From NCBI GenBank assembly GCA_001724025.1, contig MEDJ01000006.1:1-64000 (forward strand): a DNA stretch of 64,000 nt, read 5' to 3'. The notes beneath the pieces are model-generated. The model worked only from the letters and a program-made list of their open reading frames with translations, ran no database searches and was not told the origin of the DNA. The translations under genes were made by a program, and so were the position numbers. Shown here in pieces: positions 56,905 through 64,000 of the stretch; within the stretch, counting starts at the first letter, position 1; each line of letters opens with the position of its first letter. Source of the DNA: Acidobacteria bacterium SCN 69-37. GTDB taxonomy: Bacteria; Acidobacteriota; Vicinamibacteria; Vicinamibacterales; SCN-69-37.

Positions 56905-57315
56905 TCAGAGCTGCGCGTTGTTGGCCAGGCGGACGAACGCTTCCAGCGTCACGACACGCACGAGCCCCGCATGCACGAGGTGGTCGCCGAGCCGGCCCGA
57001 CGTGAAATAGTCGCGCAGGGTCCAGCCATCACCGCCGAGCACCAGATAGGCACGCGCGGCGTGCTGCGCCCTCACCGCATCGGCGAGACACATCACCTCG
57101 AACGGGACCTTCTGTTCGGCCGTGCCCTTCGACTGCTGCCACTTGAGCGATACGAGCACGACGGCCCCGTCCTTCGTGGCCACGGCATCCACCTTGTGCA
57201 CACCGCCGCCGCACCGCTCGCCGACGAGCACCTGCATCGCGCAGTCATAACCGCCGCGCGCCAGCGCCGGCAGGATCATGGCCTCGAGCACCGCGCCGGT
57301 GTTCGTGTTGCGCAT
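56905..57315 (-). CDS. Putative PD-(D/E)XK nuclease next to Dam
   Basis: 136 residues. A compact fold with KVDAVATKDGAVVLVSLKWQQSKG: D43 and the SLKWQ lysine are placed like the acidic and basic residues of PD-(D/E)XK nucleases. A conserved VPFEVMCLADAVR and a C-terminal DGWTLRDYFTSGRLGDHL follow. Similar short proteins occur beside adenine methylases. ATG 57315 overlaps the methylase stop by one base (TGATG); GTG 57318 is an alternative. Restriction of GATC or another site is an inference; the protein could instead be a non-cutting partner. Confidence 0.68.
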   Translation of the reverse strand: MRNTNTGAVLEAMILPALARGGYDCAMQVLVGERCGGGVHKVDAVATKDGAVVLVSLKWQQSKGTAEQKVPFEVMCLADAVRAQHAARAYLVLGGDGWTLRDYFTSGRLGDHLVHAGLVRVVTLEAFVRLANNAQL

Positions 57316-58112
57316 CACAGGTGCCTCGTGGCGATCACCTCGCGGGCCGGCGTGCGGTCACCGTTGCAGCTGATCCGGCGCGGGGCGTCCAGGTGGCTGA
57401 CGGCGAAGCCGAACGACCGGTACAGCCGTTCGATCCGGGGCGTGGCCTGATTGACCAGGATCACCGGACCGCGATGGCGCGACAGCAGTTCGGCGGTGCG
57501 CTCCTGGTCCTCCCAGCCGAAACCGCCCGTCGAATAGTGGGTGAAGTCCACGTCGTAGGGCGGATCCGCATACACGAAATCGTCCGGCTCGATCGGCACC
57601 TGTGCCACGTCGCCGAGCGTGAACGTCCAGTGCGCCAGCGCGTCGCGGTAGGGCCGAAAATCGGTCGTGTAGCCGATCGTCCGATAGCGTCCGAACGGCA
57701 CGTTGAACCGGCCCTTGCTGTTGAAGCGGCAGAGACCGTTGTAGCCCGTGCGGTTGAGGTAGTAGAACAGGCCCGCGGCTTCCTTCGTGCCGGACTTGCC
57801 GGTGGCCAGCAGCGTATTGAAGCGATCGCGCGCCGCGTAGAACGCGGCCTCGTCGTTGACCATCGCCCAGTCGATCCGGAGCCCCTTCTGCAGCCACCTG
57901 TAGAAATTGATCAGGTGAGGATTGGCGTCGTTCAGCAGCGCACGCGTCGGCTGCAACCCCAGCGCGACGGCCAGCCCGCCGCAGAACGGTTCCACGAGGC
58001 GACGATGCGCGTGCGGCGCCCAGAGCGGCTGCAGGTGTCGGACCTGCCAGCGTTTGCCGCCGGCCCACTTCAGGGGCGGCTTCAGGATGTCGAGAGAATC
58101 GGCGACCGCCAT
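57315..58112 (-). CDS. D12-class DNA adenine N6-methyltransferase (Dam family)
   Basis: 265 residues, full length for the family. Motif X KPPLKWAGGKR (11-21), motif I EPFCGG (41-46, the SAM site), and the catalytic DPPY in FVYADPPYDVDFTHYS; the target-recognition region carries YYLNRTGYNGLCRFNSKGRFNVPFG, typical of Dam/DpnIIA enzymes that methylate GATC. GATC specificity is family inference. It ends with a one-base or four-base overlap on the small PD-(D/E)XK gene. With that partner it may be a restriction-modification pair, or a solitary methylase with a housekeeping role. Confidence 0.92.
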   Translation of the reverse strand: MAVADSLDILKPPLKWAGGKRWQVRHLQPLWAPHAHRRLVEPFCGGLAVALGLQPTRALLNDANPHLINFYRWLQKGLRIDWAMVNDEAAFYAARDRFNTLLATGKSGTKEAAGLFYYLNRTGYNGLCRFNSKGRFNVPFGRYRTIGYTTDFRPYRDALAHWTFTLGDVAQVPIEPDDFVYADPPYDVDFTHYSTGGFGWEDQERTAELLSRHRGPVILVNQATPRIERLYRSFGFAVSHLDAPRRISCNGDRTPAREVIATRHL

Positions 58113-58151
58113 GCCGTGGCCAGTGTAACCGACGGGTCATGTCAGCCCGGG

Positions 58152-59738
58152 TCACACAGGCGGCGCGGCCACACCCGCGCCGCCGGCATCCGGATCCGGG
58201 AACCGGGCGCGCGCGATCCCCTGCGCCGAGGCGCAGACCTGATCCGGCGATCCCGAGGCTTCGAGGCGCGACCATCCGCCAAGCGGACCGATGTCGCGCG
58301 TGTGCTGTCGCCGCACGACGGCCGCATCGGCATCCGACGCGTCGTCGACGCGACCATCCACGCGCGCCACGAGCAGCGGCTCCGGTGCGTCGAGCCAGAT
58401 CCCCACGAACGGCACGGCCGCCTCGGCGGCAACCCGCTCGATCGCCGCGCGATCCTCGGGCCGCGCGTACACGGCATCGACGATGGCGCAGTGCCCGGCG
58501 CGGACGATCCGGCCGGCCCGCTCGACGAGCGTGGCGTAGACGCGCGCGTCGACCTCCGGCGTGTAGCCCTCGTGGCCAAGGCGATCGAGCGGCCCGACGC
58601 CGCAGAGCCGCTTCCGGATCTCGTCGCTCCGCACGACGACGGCGCCGGGAACGGGCCCGAACGTCGGGGCCAGCGCCAGCGCGAGCGTGGACTTGCCCGT
58701 GCCCGACAAGCCGCCGATGGCCAGCAGACCCGGCGGCAGCGGTCGCAGCAGGCGTTCGGCCATCGCGAGGTAGTCGCGCGCCAGATCCTCCGTCGCGCGA
58801 CGCTGCGCGGCGTCGGTCTGGAAGCGCGCCGCCGTCGTACTGGTCTTGGCCCGGACGGCGGCACGGCACGAGAGGAACAACGGGAGCAGGGCGATCCCGT
58901 CAATCTCGTCCGTCTCGCCAAGATAACGATTCCAGACGCGATTGGCATGGTGCGGCAGGTCACGCCGCCACAGGTCCATCAGCAGGAACGCCACGTCGTA
59001 GAGCACGTCGATGCAGGCAATCTCGTCGTTGAACTCCACGCCGTCGAACAGCGTGGGATGGCCGTCGAGCAGCACGATGTTGCGCAGGTGGAGATCGCCG
59101 TGGCAATGTCGCACGAATCCGTCCAGGCGCCGCGCCTCGAGCCGATCGCGGCCGCGCGCCAGTTCGACGCGCGAGGCGTCGATGAGGCGGGCCACAGCGG
59201 CAGGGTCGAGCATGTCCGCCCCGAAGTCCGCGAGACCGTCGGCATTGCCGTCGACGACCCAGGCCATGCCGGCCGCGCCGCCGTGATCGCGACGCGGTTC
59301 GGCCGTGGCGTGGAATCGGGCAATCGCGTCGGCCAGCGGCGCCATGGCGTCGACCTCGAGACGTCCCGCGCCGGCAAGCCGATCGAACAGCAGCGCCTGG
59401 TCGAAGCGTCGCATCTCGACGACCCAGTCGACGGGATCGCCCTGTCCGTCGATCGCCAACGAGCCGTCCGGCTCGCGTGTGATGGCGAGGACGCCGAGAT
59501 ACAGATCGGGCGCCGTGCGCCGGTTCAGCCGCACCTCGTCCTCGCACGACGTGCGTCGACGCTCGGGTGTCGAGAAATCCAGGTAGTCGAACCGGACGGC
59601 TCGCTTGAGCTTGTAGGCGCGCTGTCCCGCCAGGCACACCACGGCCGCGTGCGTGTCGATGCGTTCGACGGCCGCGCCACCGTACGTGGCCGGCGAGGCG
59701 AGAAATGCGATGACGTCTGCCTGATCGATCGTGGTCAT
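58152..59738 (-). CDS. APH-like kinase / AAA P-loop fusion protein
   Basis: 528 residues of two fused domains. The N-terminal half is an aminoglycoside-phosphotransferase-type fold: AGQRAYKLKRAVRFDYLDFST, catalytic loop RHCHGDLHLRNIVLLDG and DGVEFNDEIACIDVLYDVAFL. The C-terminal half (about 345-510) is a zeta-toxin/gluconate-kinase-like P-loop with AIGGLSGTGKSTLALALAP. Such proteins are widespread and unassigned, so antibiotic resistance should not be inferred. Acceptor unknown; probably a small-molecule kinase. It lies 40 bases after the Dam gene's start in the same direction, but separated promoters are possible. Confidence 0.86.
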   Translation of the reverse strand: MTTIDQADVIAFLASPATYGGAAVERIDTHAAVVCLAGQRAYKLKRAVRFDYLDFSTPERRRTSCEDEVRLNRRTAPDLYLGVLAITREPDGSLAIDGQGDPVDWVVEMRRFDQALLFDRLAGAGRLEVDAMAPLADAIARFHATAEPRRDHGGAAGMAWVVDGNADGLADFGADMLDPAAVARLIDASRVELARGRDRLEARRLDGFVRHCHGDLHLRNIVLLDGHPTLFDGVEFNDEIACIDVLYDVAFLLMDLWRRDLPHHANRVWNRYLGETDEIDGIALLPLFLSCRAAVRAKTSTTAARFQTDAAQRRATEDLARDYLAMAERLLRPLPPGLLAIGGLSGTGKSTLALALAPTFGPVPGAVVVRSDEIRKRLCGVGPLDRLGHEGYTPEVDARVYATLVERAGRIVRAGHCAIVDAVYARPEDRAAIERVAAEAAVPFVGIWLDAPEPLLVARVDGRVDDASDADAAVVRRQHTRDIGPLGGWSRLEASGSPDQVCASAQGIARARFPDPDAGGAGVAAPPV

Positions 59739-59755
59739 GGCCGGGTGCTGCCCCC

Positions 59756-62700
59756 TTACCGTGTGAACGCGGGCGCCGCGCCGGGCGCCTTCGTCCGCAC
59801 GCTGTAGAGCGCGTGGTGCGTGAGGATGAACAGCGTCCGCCGATCGGCGCCGCCGAACACCACCTGCACCGGCCGTTCCGGCACGTCGACCTGCGCGATC
59901 GGCGTCCCCGATGCGTCGTAGACGAACACCTGGCCGTTGGTCACGTAAACGCGGCCCGCGTCGTCCGTCGTCACGCTCTCGCCGCCGCGATCGGCAAACG
60001 GTGTGAGGTCACCAAGGGTGCCATCGGCACGCACGGTCGCCCGATATGTCCGGTTCTCGGCGTTGCTGATGACGTAGACCGCCTGACCGGGCCTGGCGGT
60101 CAGGAGTCCGTACGCATTCAACGTATGTGACCAGCGCCAGCCGCTCGGATCCATGCCCGGATAACTGCCGCCGGCGCCCTGCTGGAACACCCGGACCGCC
60201 GGCAGGACCAGGCTGCCGTCGGGCGAGACGTACGCGCGCGCCTGCGGCGTGCCGACGGAGGTCCTGAACATCTCGGCCAGTGTCTGGTAGCGCAGCGTCT
60301 CGACGTTCAGCTGATCGGCGAACTGCCCATCGGCCCACACGTTCGCCGGCAGCACGATGGCCGCATCAGCACGTGCGGCCGCCGCGGGCTGCGGCGCAAT
60401 CACGGTGAGGTCGTCGACGGGCCTGCCGGGCGTGAACGCATACACGGTGCCCTCCGGGCCCGCTGACGAGACGACGAGGAGCGAGCCGGATCGATCGACG
60501 GCCAGGCTCACGGGATCGAGCGGATCGTGCCGCACGATCCAGAGCCCGCGCGCGGCCGACCACGCGTAAATCCGATGCTGGTGCTTGTCGACGAAATAGA
60601 GCGTGCCCGACGCGTCCACCGCAGCGCCGCTGATCGCAAAGAAGCCGCCGGCGAGCCGTTCGACGGTCGCGCCGGCTTCCACGACGGCCGACGCATCGGC
60701 GCGCGCGGGCCTGGGCGGCGACGAGACGAGATCGAAGACCGCGAAGTCGCGTTCGCGCACGGCGAGCCCGTGCGTGACGTCCTGGAGAGTGTCGTCGTAC
60801 GGGAACTTGCCGGCCCGCAGGAACGTGCCCTCGCCGTTGGCGTCGATCACACCGTAGCCATGTTCGGCGTTGACGCGGATGTTGCGGATCCTGATGTCCG
60901 ACGAGTTGTAGACGCGCATCGCAGCCGGGTTCGGCTGGATACTGCGCGTCACCCGATAGGCCTTGAAGTTCGCGATCAGGATGTTCTTCGCATCGACGAT
61001 CTCGAACGCGGTCGCCTCGGGGCTCGACGACGCCTCTTCCTCGGTCTGCGGCGCGAGGAACGTCCAGTTCTCGACGCGCTCGAGCTTGATCTCGTTGAAC
61101 AGGTGATGCTCGGCCGACAACTCGTACACGCGGCCGGGCGTGGTCGTGTCCGACACGTAGAACGCGGCCTGCGCGCGCTCGTACGGCGACCAGACACCCG
61201 AGAACGTGCCGCCGCCGCGCGTGACCCAGATGCTCGGATACTGCGAGCCGTTCCGGGCCTGCACCGACGGCCCGCCACCGCCCGGCCCGCCACCGGGTCC
61301 AGCGCCGCGGCCGCTGCTGTAGAACGCCGTGCGTACCGCAGCCGACTGATAGTTGCCCGCGCCGCCGTGAATCTGCAGGCCGTCGACGAGCGACGTCTCG
61401 CCGGCCATCCAGTGCAGCCCGAACGATCGCGGGTTCACGTTGCCGGTGTACAGCCCGATCCCGCTCACGATGTTGGTGCCGCCCTCGGGCGCCTGAAGCA
61501 TCGCCTTCGGAGCGCCGACGCCCGCGAACGCCGGCGTGTTGTCCGGCAGGTCGAGTTGCGTGAGCCCCGGGTGCAGCGCAATCACGTGCGTCTCGGGCGC
61601 GAGCACGATCGTGTCGCGGATGATGTAATGCCCGATCGGGAAATAGAGCGGACGATTCGAGCGGGCCGCCGCCTGCAGGGCCGCGGTGTCGTCGGTCTGG
61701 CCGTCACCCATCACCCCGAGCGTCCGCACGTTCACCCATCGATCCGACGACGGCAGCGGGCGAATCGCGGGCGGCAGCGGCGCGGGTAGCGTGCCGATCG
61801 ATGCTGCCTCGAAGCGCGTGTCGAAACGGCCGGTGGTGCCGTCGGGCGGCACGAACAGGCCGTAGTTGAACTGCTGAACACGATACGCCGAGGCAGCGGT
61901 GGGCGCGGCCTGGGTGCGCGCGCTGTCGCGCCAGCGCGCGAACACGGGAACGTCGGCGCACACGGCGTCCTGCACCCCGATCTGCGTCTGCGGGTTGCGC
62001 TCGTTGCTGATCAGGATCGCCGCGCGCGAGACGCGCTCGAACCGGCTCTCGTGGACCCAGAGCTGATCGGAGTACTGGTCGTCGATCTCGATCGCCACCG
62101 GTACGTCGCGGAACGTGGTGCGCACGACGGTGAGCATCGCGTTGTGCTCGCGGATCGCGGCATCGCGCTGGCCCTCGAACGTCGAGTCGATGATCGTGAA
62201 CTGCCAGTACGGCTTCGTGTTCTCGGTGAGGATGCCGTAGCGGCCACCGGAGAAATGCAGATCCTGGACGGCGTTGGCGATCTGCGTCAGGGCGGCCAGT
62301 CCCGATCCCATGCGGAAGTGCATGTGCCGCAGCACGGCATGCTGTGCGGCGTGAAAGCGAATCGCGACAGCGGCCGGATTCCCATCGCCCACCTCGAAAT
62401 CGATGTTGTTCAGGCCCGGATAGAACGTGCCATGGTTCGCGTCGGCGATGGTCGTGGTGGGCGGCACCTGTCCGATCGCCGGAAACGGCACGCCGCGTCC
62501 GCCCCGGCCGGCGACGGGCGGACCTCCGCCCGAGACCATGACCATCAACCCGAGGCCCTGCTGATAGCCGGGCGTGTTCGGGCCGAGCACGATGACCGGT
62601 CGCGTCTCGCCATAGCCGATCACCCGCACCGCCCGCCAGATGTAGATCGTGCGGCTGATGCGATAACGACCGGACGGTACGAACACCACGCCGCCGCCAG

Positions 62701-62905
62701 GGCCCGCGGCCTTGTCGATCGCCGCCTGCAGTCCCGCGCTGTCGTCGGCGATACCGTCGCCCGTCACGCCGAAGTCCCCGGGCGTCAGGTAGACCGCCGC
62801 GGGATCATCGGGACGCGCGGTGATCACCGATTGCGCGGCGGCCTGGCTCGCTGCGACGAGGCACAGCGCGGCGGTCAACACGGCGGGCAGGAGCCGAAGT
62901 CTCAT
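59756..62905 (-). CDS. Giant secreted right-handed beta-helix protein
   Basis: 1049 residues. Signal peptide (cleavage after ASQAAA-Q). Two pectate-lyase-3-type segments are seen: one from about 40 (LTPGDFGVTGDGIADDSAGLQAAIDKAAGPGGGVVFVPSGRYRI) and a second from about 400 (NVRTLGVMGDGQTDDTAALQAAARSNRPLYFPIGHYIIRDTI). A C-terminal propeller-like region (about 730-1049) has repeated SLVVSS/VYVTNGQVFVYDASG strands. The family includes polygalacturonases and polysaccharide lyases, but no catalytic residues are certain. Likely an extracellular polysaccharide-active or binding protein. An unusual glycine/proline-rich GPGGGPGGGGPS insert sits near residue 555. Confidence 0.82.
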   Translation of the reverse strand: MRLRLLPAVLTAALCLVAASQAAAQSVITARPDDPAAVYLTPGDFGVTGDGIADDSAGLQAAIDKAAGPGGGVVFVPSGRYRISRTIYIWRAVRVIGYGETRPVIVLGPNTPGYQQGLGLMVMVSGGGPPVAGRGGRGVPFPAIGQVPPTTTIADANHGTFYPGLNNIDFEVGDGNPAAVAIRFHAAQHAVLRHMHFRMGSGLAALTQIANAVQDLHFSGGRYGILTENTKPYWQFTIIDSTFEGQRDAAIREHNAMLTVVRTTFRDVPVAIEIDDQYSDQLWVHESRFERVSRAAILISNERNPQTQIGVQDAVCADVPVFARWRDSARTQAAPTAASAYRVQQFNYGLFVPPDGTTGRFDTRFEAASIGTLPAPLPPAIRPLPSSDRWVNVRTLGVMGDGQTDDTAALQAAARSNRPLYFPIGHYIIRDTIVLAPETHVIALHPGLTQLDLPDNTPAFAGVGAPKAMLQAPEGGTNIVSGIGLYTGNVNPRSFGLHWMAGETSLVDGLQIHGGAGNYQSAAVRTAFYSSGRGAGPGGGPGGGGPSVQARNGSQYPSIWVTRGGGTFSGVWSPYERAQAAFYVSDTTTPGRVYELSAEHHLFNEIKLERVENWTFLAPQTEEEASSSPEATAFEIVDAKNILIANFKAYRVTRSIQPNPAAMRVYNSSDIRIRNIRVNAEHGYGVIDANGEGTFLRAGKFPYDDTLQDVTHGLAVRERDFAVFDLVSSPPRPARADASAVVEAGATVERLAGGFFAISGAAVDASGTLYFVDKHQHRIYAWSAARGLWIVRHDPLDPVSLAVDRSGSLLVVSSAGPEGTVYAFTPGRPVDDLTVIAPQPAAAARADAAIVLPANVWADGQFADQLNVETLRYQTLAEMFRTSVGTPQARAYVSPDGSLVLPAVRVFQQGAGGSYPGMDPSGWRWSHTLNAYGLLTARPGQAVYVISNAENRTYRATVRADGTLGDLTPFADRGGESVTTDDAGRVYVTNGQVFVYDASGTPIAQVDVPERPVQVVFGGADRRTLFILTHHALYSVRTKAPGAAPAFTR

Positions 62906-63210
62906 GAGTCCTCTCTCGGGGACCGGCGCGCGGACGGGCCACGCCGGGCTGCAGGAACCAGCCGATTATCGCCCGGTTGACGCCGAGGGCTACACGACGG
63001 CTGTCTCGTTCGGCTGTCGGTGGCGATGCGACTCCGTCGCACAACGGTGATCGGTCGCGCGATCGACTGCGCCCGCACGGCGCCGCAAGGACAGAGAGGT
63101 CGCATGACGCGTCGGGCGGCGCCTCTCGAGGCCAGGGTGCGAGCGCACCGGTCTCCCGGACGTGGCGGCGACGTCGCGCCGCCTGTTTGCAGGAGGGTCT
63201 ATTGCGCCGG
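62906..63210. other. Intergenic region, no gene recognised
   Basis: I see no coding frame with homology and no clear hairpin or tandem repeat. It lies upstream of the beta-helix gene and downstream of the edge oxidoreductase, both on the minus strand, so it should contain the beta-helix promoter, but no -10/-35 pair stands out. Confidence 0.4.
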
Positions 63211-64000
63211 CTACGGCTCCGACACGCGCATGATGATCTTCCCGCGCGTACGGCCGGCCTGGCTTTGCGCCCAGGCCTCGGCGGTCTGTTCGAGCGGGAA
63301 CGTGGCGTCGACGTTGACGTCATAGCGCCCCTGCTCCACCAGGACGACCACCTGCCGCAGCACCTCGCCAATCGGCGTGCCCATCGTCCGCATGGAGCAG
63401 CGGATCCCGGCGGCGGCGCAGGCCTCGGTGGGCACCTGCCCGGCGATCGACACCAGGATGCCGCCGCGCTTGAGCGTGGACACGGATCGCGCGGCCGTCT
63501 CGGCGTCGACGGTATTGATCACCGCATCGAGGTCCTTCGCCACCGTCTCGAAACGCACCGCCGTATAGTCGATCGGCTCGTCGACGCCTATCGAGCGGAG
63601 GAACGCGTGATTGCGTGCCGAGGCCGTGGCCAGCACATGGGCGCCGCGCGATTTGGCGAGTTGGACGGCCGCCGACCCGACGCCGCCAGCCCCGCCGTGC
63701 ACGAGCACGCGCTGGCCGCGCTGGACGTCGGCGATGTCGACGACGGCGCTGTAGGCGGCAAACGCCACGGTCGGAATACCGGCCGCCTCATCGAAGGAAA
63801 TACCCGCCGGCTTCGCCACCACCGCGTCGACAGGGGCGACCGCGTATTCGGCATAAGCCCCACGCGCATCGAGAAACGCGATCACCTCGTCGCCGACGCG
63901 CCATCCCGTGACACCAGGACCGAGACGATCGATCACGCCAGCCGCATCGAATCCGGGAATCCCGAGCGGGTTGGCCGCGCCGCCCGGCCGCGCCGGACCG
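63211..64000 (-). CDS. Zinc-free NADP-dependent oxidoreductase, MDR family (partial, 5' end off window)
   Basis: The C-terminal 263 or so residues of a quinone-oxidoreductase-like enzyme; the frame is open to the right edge (upstream residues read PLGIPGFDAAGVIDRLGPGV). The nucleotide-binding motif is VHGGAGGVGSAAVQLAKSRGA; the end is AEAWAQSQAGRTRGKIIMRV. It is the second MDR reductase in the window and not closely similar to the one at 54884. Substrate unknown. Confidence 0.88.
   Translation of the reverse strand, partial: GPARPGGAANPLGIPGFDAAGVIDRLGPGVTGWRVGDEVIAFLDARGAYAEYAVAPVDAVVAKPAGISFDEAAGIPTVAFAAYSAVVDIADVQRGQRVLVHGGAGGVGSAAVQLAKSRGAHVLATASARNHAFLRSIGVDEPIDYTAVRFETVAKDLDAVINTVDAETAARSVSTLKRGGILVSIAGQVPTEACAAAGIRCSMRTMGTPIGEVLRQVVVLVEQGRYDVNVDATFPLEQTAEAWAQSQAGRTRGKIIMRVSEP

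Noticed and set aside
58152-59738. Aminoglycoside resistance gene
   Set aside because: The phosphotransferase half is fused to a P-loop domain and belongs to a widespread housekeeping-like family, so resistance is not supported.

Overview
The window is high-GC chromosomal DNA with the gene content of a soil-type Acidobacteriota, most like the Vicinamibacteria. Pointers are an Oar-like TonB-dependent receptor with an N-terminal carboxypeptidase-regulatory domain, a CadC-type winged-helix regulator fused to a TolB-like propeller, three DUF1080 (3-keto-glycoside hydrolase-like) proteins, a PQQ-type sugar dehydrogenase fused to PKD and cytochrome c modules, PhoX and Dam-family enzymes, and intergenic DNA full of GC-rich hairpin repeats. 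The taxonomic call is inference from gene families. I saw no tRNA, rRNA or CRISPR array and no intact transposase.

Layout. 1-9.3 kb: a secreted sugar dehydrogenase (cut by the left edge) is divergent from a membrane-anchored transcription factor, which is followed by the large outer-membrane receptor. 9.3-15.2 kb: an exported SAM methyltransferase and a DUF1080 protein, a Tat-exported PhoX-like protein, then gnd-kdgK of sugar-acid metabolism. 15.3-20.5 kb: glycerol uptake and catabolism (glpF divergent from glpK-glpD), with 1.3 kb of decayed genes between them (glycosyltransferase, IS3 orfA and nucleotidyltransferase remnants). 20.5-31.1 kb: a VOC protein, a UbiD-cupin pair, a NoeA-like methyltransferase/sulfatase-like/micropeptide cluster, two related DUF1080 proteins around a PEBP protein, and a putative Na+/H+ antiporter. 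31.2-37.2 kb: a tightly packed six-gene minus-strand operon (exported unknown, lipase fused to a bulb-type lectin, PQQ-like propeller, lipoprotein, and two genes matching the halves of plant Tm-1). 37.5-45.4 kb: an MFS sugar transporter with a possible 33-residue leader ORF, Uup, and an Mrp/M16/M16 operon. 45.6-54.4 kb: AddAB recombination genes with an exported neighbour and three small downstream genes. 54.5-64 kb: a quinone oxidoreductase, the Sua5 tRNA-modification enzyme, a Dam methylase/PD-(D/E)XK pair, an APH-kinase fusion, a giant beta-helix protein, and a second quinone oxidoreductase cut by the right edge.

The strongest non-gene signals are: a nine-copy hairpin family (stem sequence varies with compensation, loop TTCA/TGAA constant) often set as inverted pairs; two copies of a GTAGGGGCGACGC palindrome, one supplying a stop codon; heptamer tandem arrays beside the hairpins; a large diverged inverted repeat at 29.4-29.6 kb; and a frameshift in the Tm-1-like gene beside a perfect 30-nt hairpin.

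Functionally the region suggests a copiotrophic polysaccharide and glycoside degrader: outer-membrane import, secreted dehydrogenase, beta-helix and DUF1080 enzymes, sugar and glycerol uptake, Entner-Doudoroff/pentose-phosphate enzymes, and ordinary housekeeping repair and tRNA modification.
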